The notes under the pieces are model-generated. The model was given only the letters and a program-made list of their open reading frames with translations. It was not told where the DNA came from and searched no databases. Positions 6,512 through 7,198 of a DNA stretch of 7,198 bases are shown here, in pieces (the first letter of the stretch is position 1; each line of letters starts with the position of its first letter). Origin of the DNA: Bacteroidales bacterium (GTDB lineage: Bacteria; Bacteroidota; Bacteroidia; Bacteroidales; JALTDM01); NCBI GenBank assembly GCA_027074135.1, contig JALTDM010000216.1, positions 1 through 7,198 on the forward strand, given 5' to 3'. The position numbers and the translations under genes were made by a program.

Positions 6512-6536
6512 TCAATGTAACTTAAAATTTTACATT

Positions 6537-7198
6537 ATGAATGATGATTTAAGAAATCAATTGCAAGTTTTGTTCTTTGAGGCAAGAAAAGTGACTGATA
6601 ATCAAAACCCTCCTAGGTATAAAGTGCAGGGTAAACCAAAGGGTGAAAATGAAGGATGGGTTGATTATGACGGGAAAAAAAGAGATTTCTATTTTGTAAC
6701 TTATAGAGATGTAATAGAAGGAGGACTTTTTAGAGCTAAATGTCTTTTAAATGTTAAAGAAGATGAATTAAGGATTAGAAATTTAAAATATCCCCAAAAA
6801 TATATTAATAAGTTTAACCTAGAACTATTTGGAAAAAACAGAACATATAATTTAGATGGTGAGGAATTTTATCCTGCTATAAATATAAAATATTCGTATG
6901 ATCATCCTAATAGCGTAACTTATCAATTGGCTGTTTATAGGTTGGCTTGTGAAAATGGTATGTTTGTAGTTTATAAAGAATTAGAAAAATTTAGAATTAG
7001 ACCTAAAGATGTATTTTCTATTGATGATTTTAGCTTTTGGTGTTGTCACAATTTACTAATCTTAGTTTTTAAGCAACTTGAGTTCGATTTTAGAATTTTA
7101 AAGAAAACACAAGTAGATAAATCAGAAGGTATTATAATTGTTAATGAATTTCTTAATAAAAAGCCAAGCGAATTAGATAATAAAGAAAAATATATTGT
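6537..7198 (+). CDS. Unrecognised protein, possibly DUF932-like (phage/plasmid type); 3' end outside the window
   Basis: An ATG at 6537 opens a frame with no stop for 220 codons to the window edge; such a length is unlikely by chance in 27% GC DNA. The protein begins MNDDLRNQLQVLFFEARK and is soluble-looking: no signal peptide and no membrane segment, rich in Lys, Asn, Phe and Tyr. The segment INIKYSYDHPNSVTYQLAVY followed by RLACENGMFV (about residues 115-144) recalls the DUF932 pattern in which a strand pair leads to R-[LF]-V-C-S-N-G-[LM]. This is a by-eye resemblance only. No catalytic motif is recognised. A Cys pair, WCCHN, lies near residue 178. All 13 arginines use AGA/AGG and none CGN, and GC is about 27%, unlike the hydrogenase genes, which suggests different ancestry. 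There is no Shine-Dalgarno; a -7-like box lies 25 bases upstream. It could be the first gene of an accessory region continuing beyond the window. Confidence 0.75.
   Translation, partial: MNDDLRNQLQVLFFEARKVTDNQNPPRYKVQGKPKGENEGWVDYDGKKRDFYFVTYRDVIEGGLFRAKCLLNVKEDELRIRNLKYPQKYINKFNLELFGKNRTYNLDGEEFYPAINIKYSYDHPNSVTYQLAVYRLACENGMFVVYKELEKFRIRPKDVFSIDDFSFWCCHNLLILVFKQLEFDFRILKKTQVDKSEGIIIVNEFLNKKPSELDNKEKYI

Noticed and set aside
6522..6532. TAAAATTTTA palindrome before the right-edge frame as an operator
   Set aside because: A 10-base AT palindrome in very AT-rich DNA is not meaningful alone, and no second copy was noticed nearby.
1..7198. CRISPR array, insertion sequence, tRNA or rRNA
   Set aside because: No regularly spaced repeats, transposase-like frames, terminal inverted repeats or RNA gene signatures were seen on either strand by eye.

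Overview
The window looks like chromosomal DNA of a low-GC, anaerobic, fermentative member of the Bacteroidota, most likely Bacteroidales-like. The reasons are the Bacteroidota-style UvrC C-terminus, an ECF sigma factor of a kind common in that phylum, promoter-like sequences matching the phylum's TAnnTTTG -7 element, hydrogenase genes without Shine-Dalgarno sequences, and a trimeric NADH-linked [FeFe] hydrogenase. Genus cannot be told from the sequence.

Layout, left to right. Positions 3-800 (+) hold the last 265 codons of uvrC, cut by the left edge. Positions 801-944 are a leader with a candidate promoter and a perfect AGGAGG ribosome binding site for an ECF sigma factor (945-1538, +). This gene converges on a hydrogenase operon read from the minus strand, and a strong hairpin plus T-run at 1561-1595 ends that operon. 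The operon runs hydC (5065-4592), hydB (4585-3404), hydA (3383-1608), with 6- and 20-base gaps. A short divergent region separates it from a plus-strand gene (5151-6491) for a secreted, POTRA-less Omp85/BamA-like outer membrane barrel. A promoter-like sequence (6482-6511) precedes an open frame from 6537 that runs off the right edge. That frame is about 27% GC, uses only AGA/AGG for arginine, and has a faint resemblance to phage/plasmid DUF932 proteins.

How the genes work together: HydC (NuoE-like, [2Fe-2S]), HydB (NuoF-like, FMN/NADH) and HydA (H-cluster plus an Fe-S relay) should form one cytoplasmic complex moving electrons between NADH and protons/H2, a way to reoxidise NADH in fermentation. 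No hydrogenase maturation genes (hydE, hydF, hydG) are in the window. UvrC, the sigma factor and the barrel protein have no evident functional link to the hydrogenase.

The points most worth a second look are a Cys-to-Ser change at an expected H-cluster ligand in HydA with an extra nearby Cys, the short HydB without ferredoxin-like ends, and the compositionally distinct open frame at the right edge. I found no CRISPR array, insertion sequence, tRNA or rRNA, and no clear evidence of a wholly new system.
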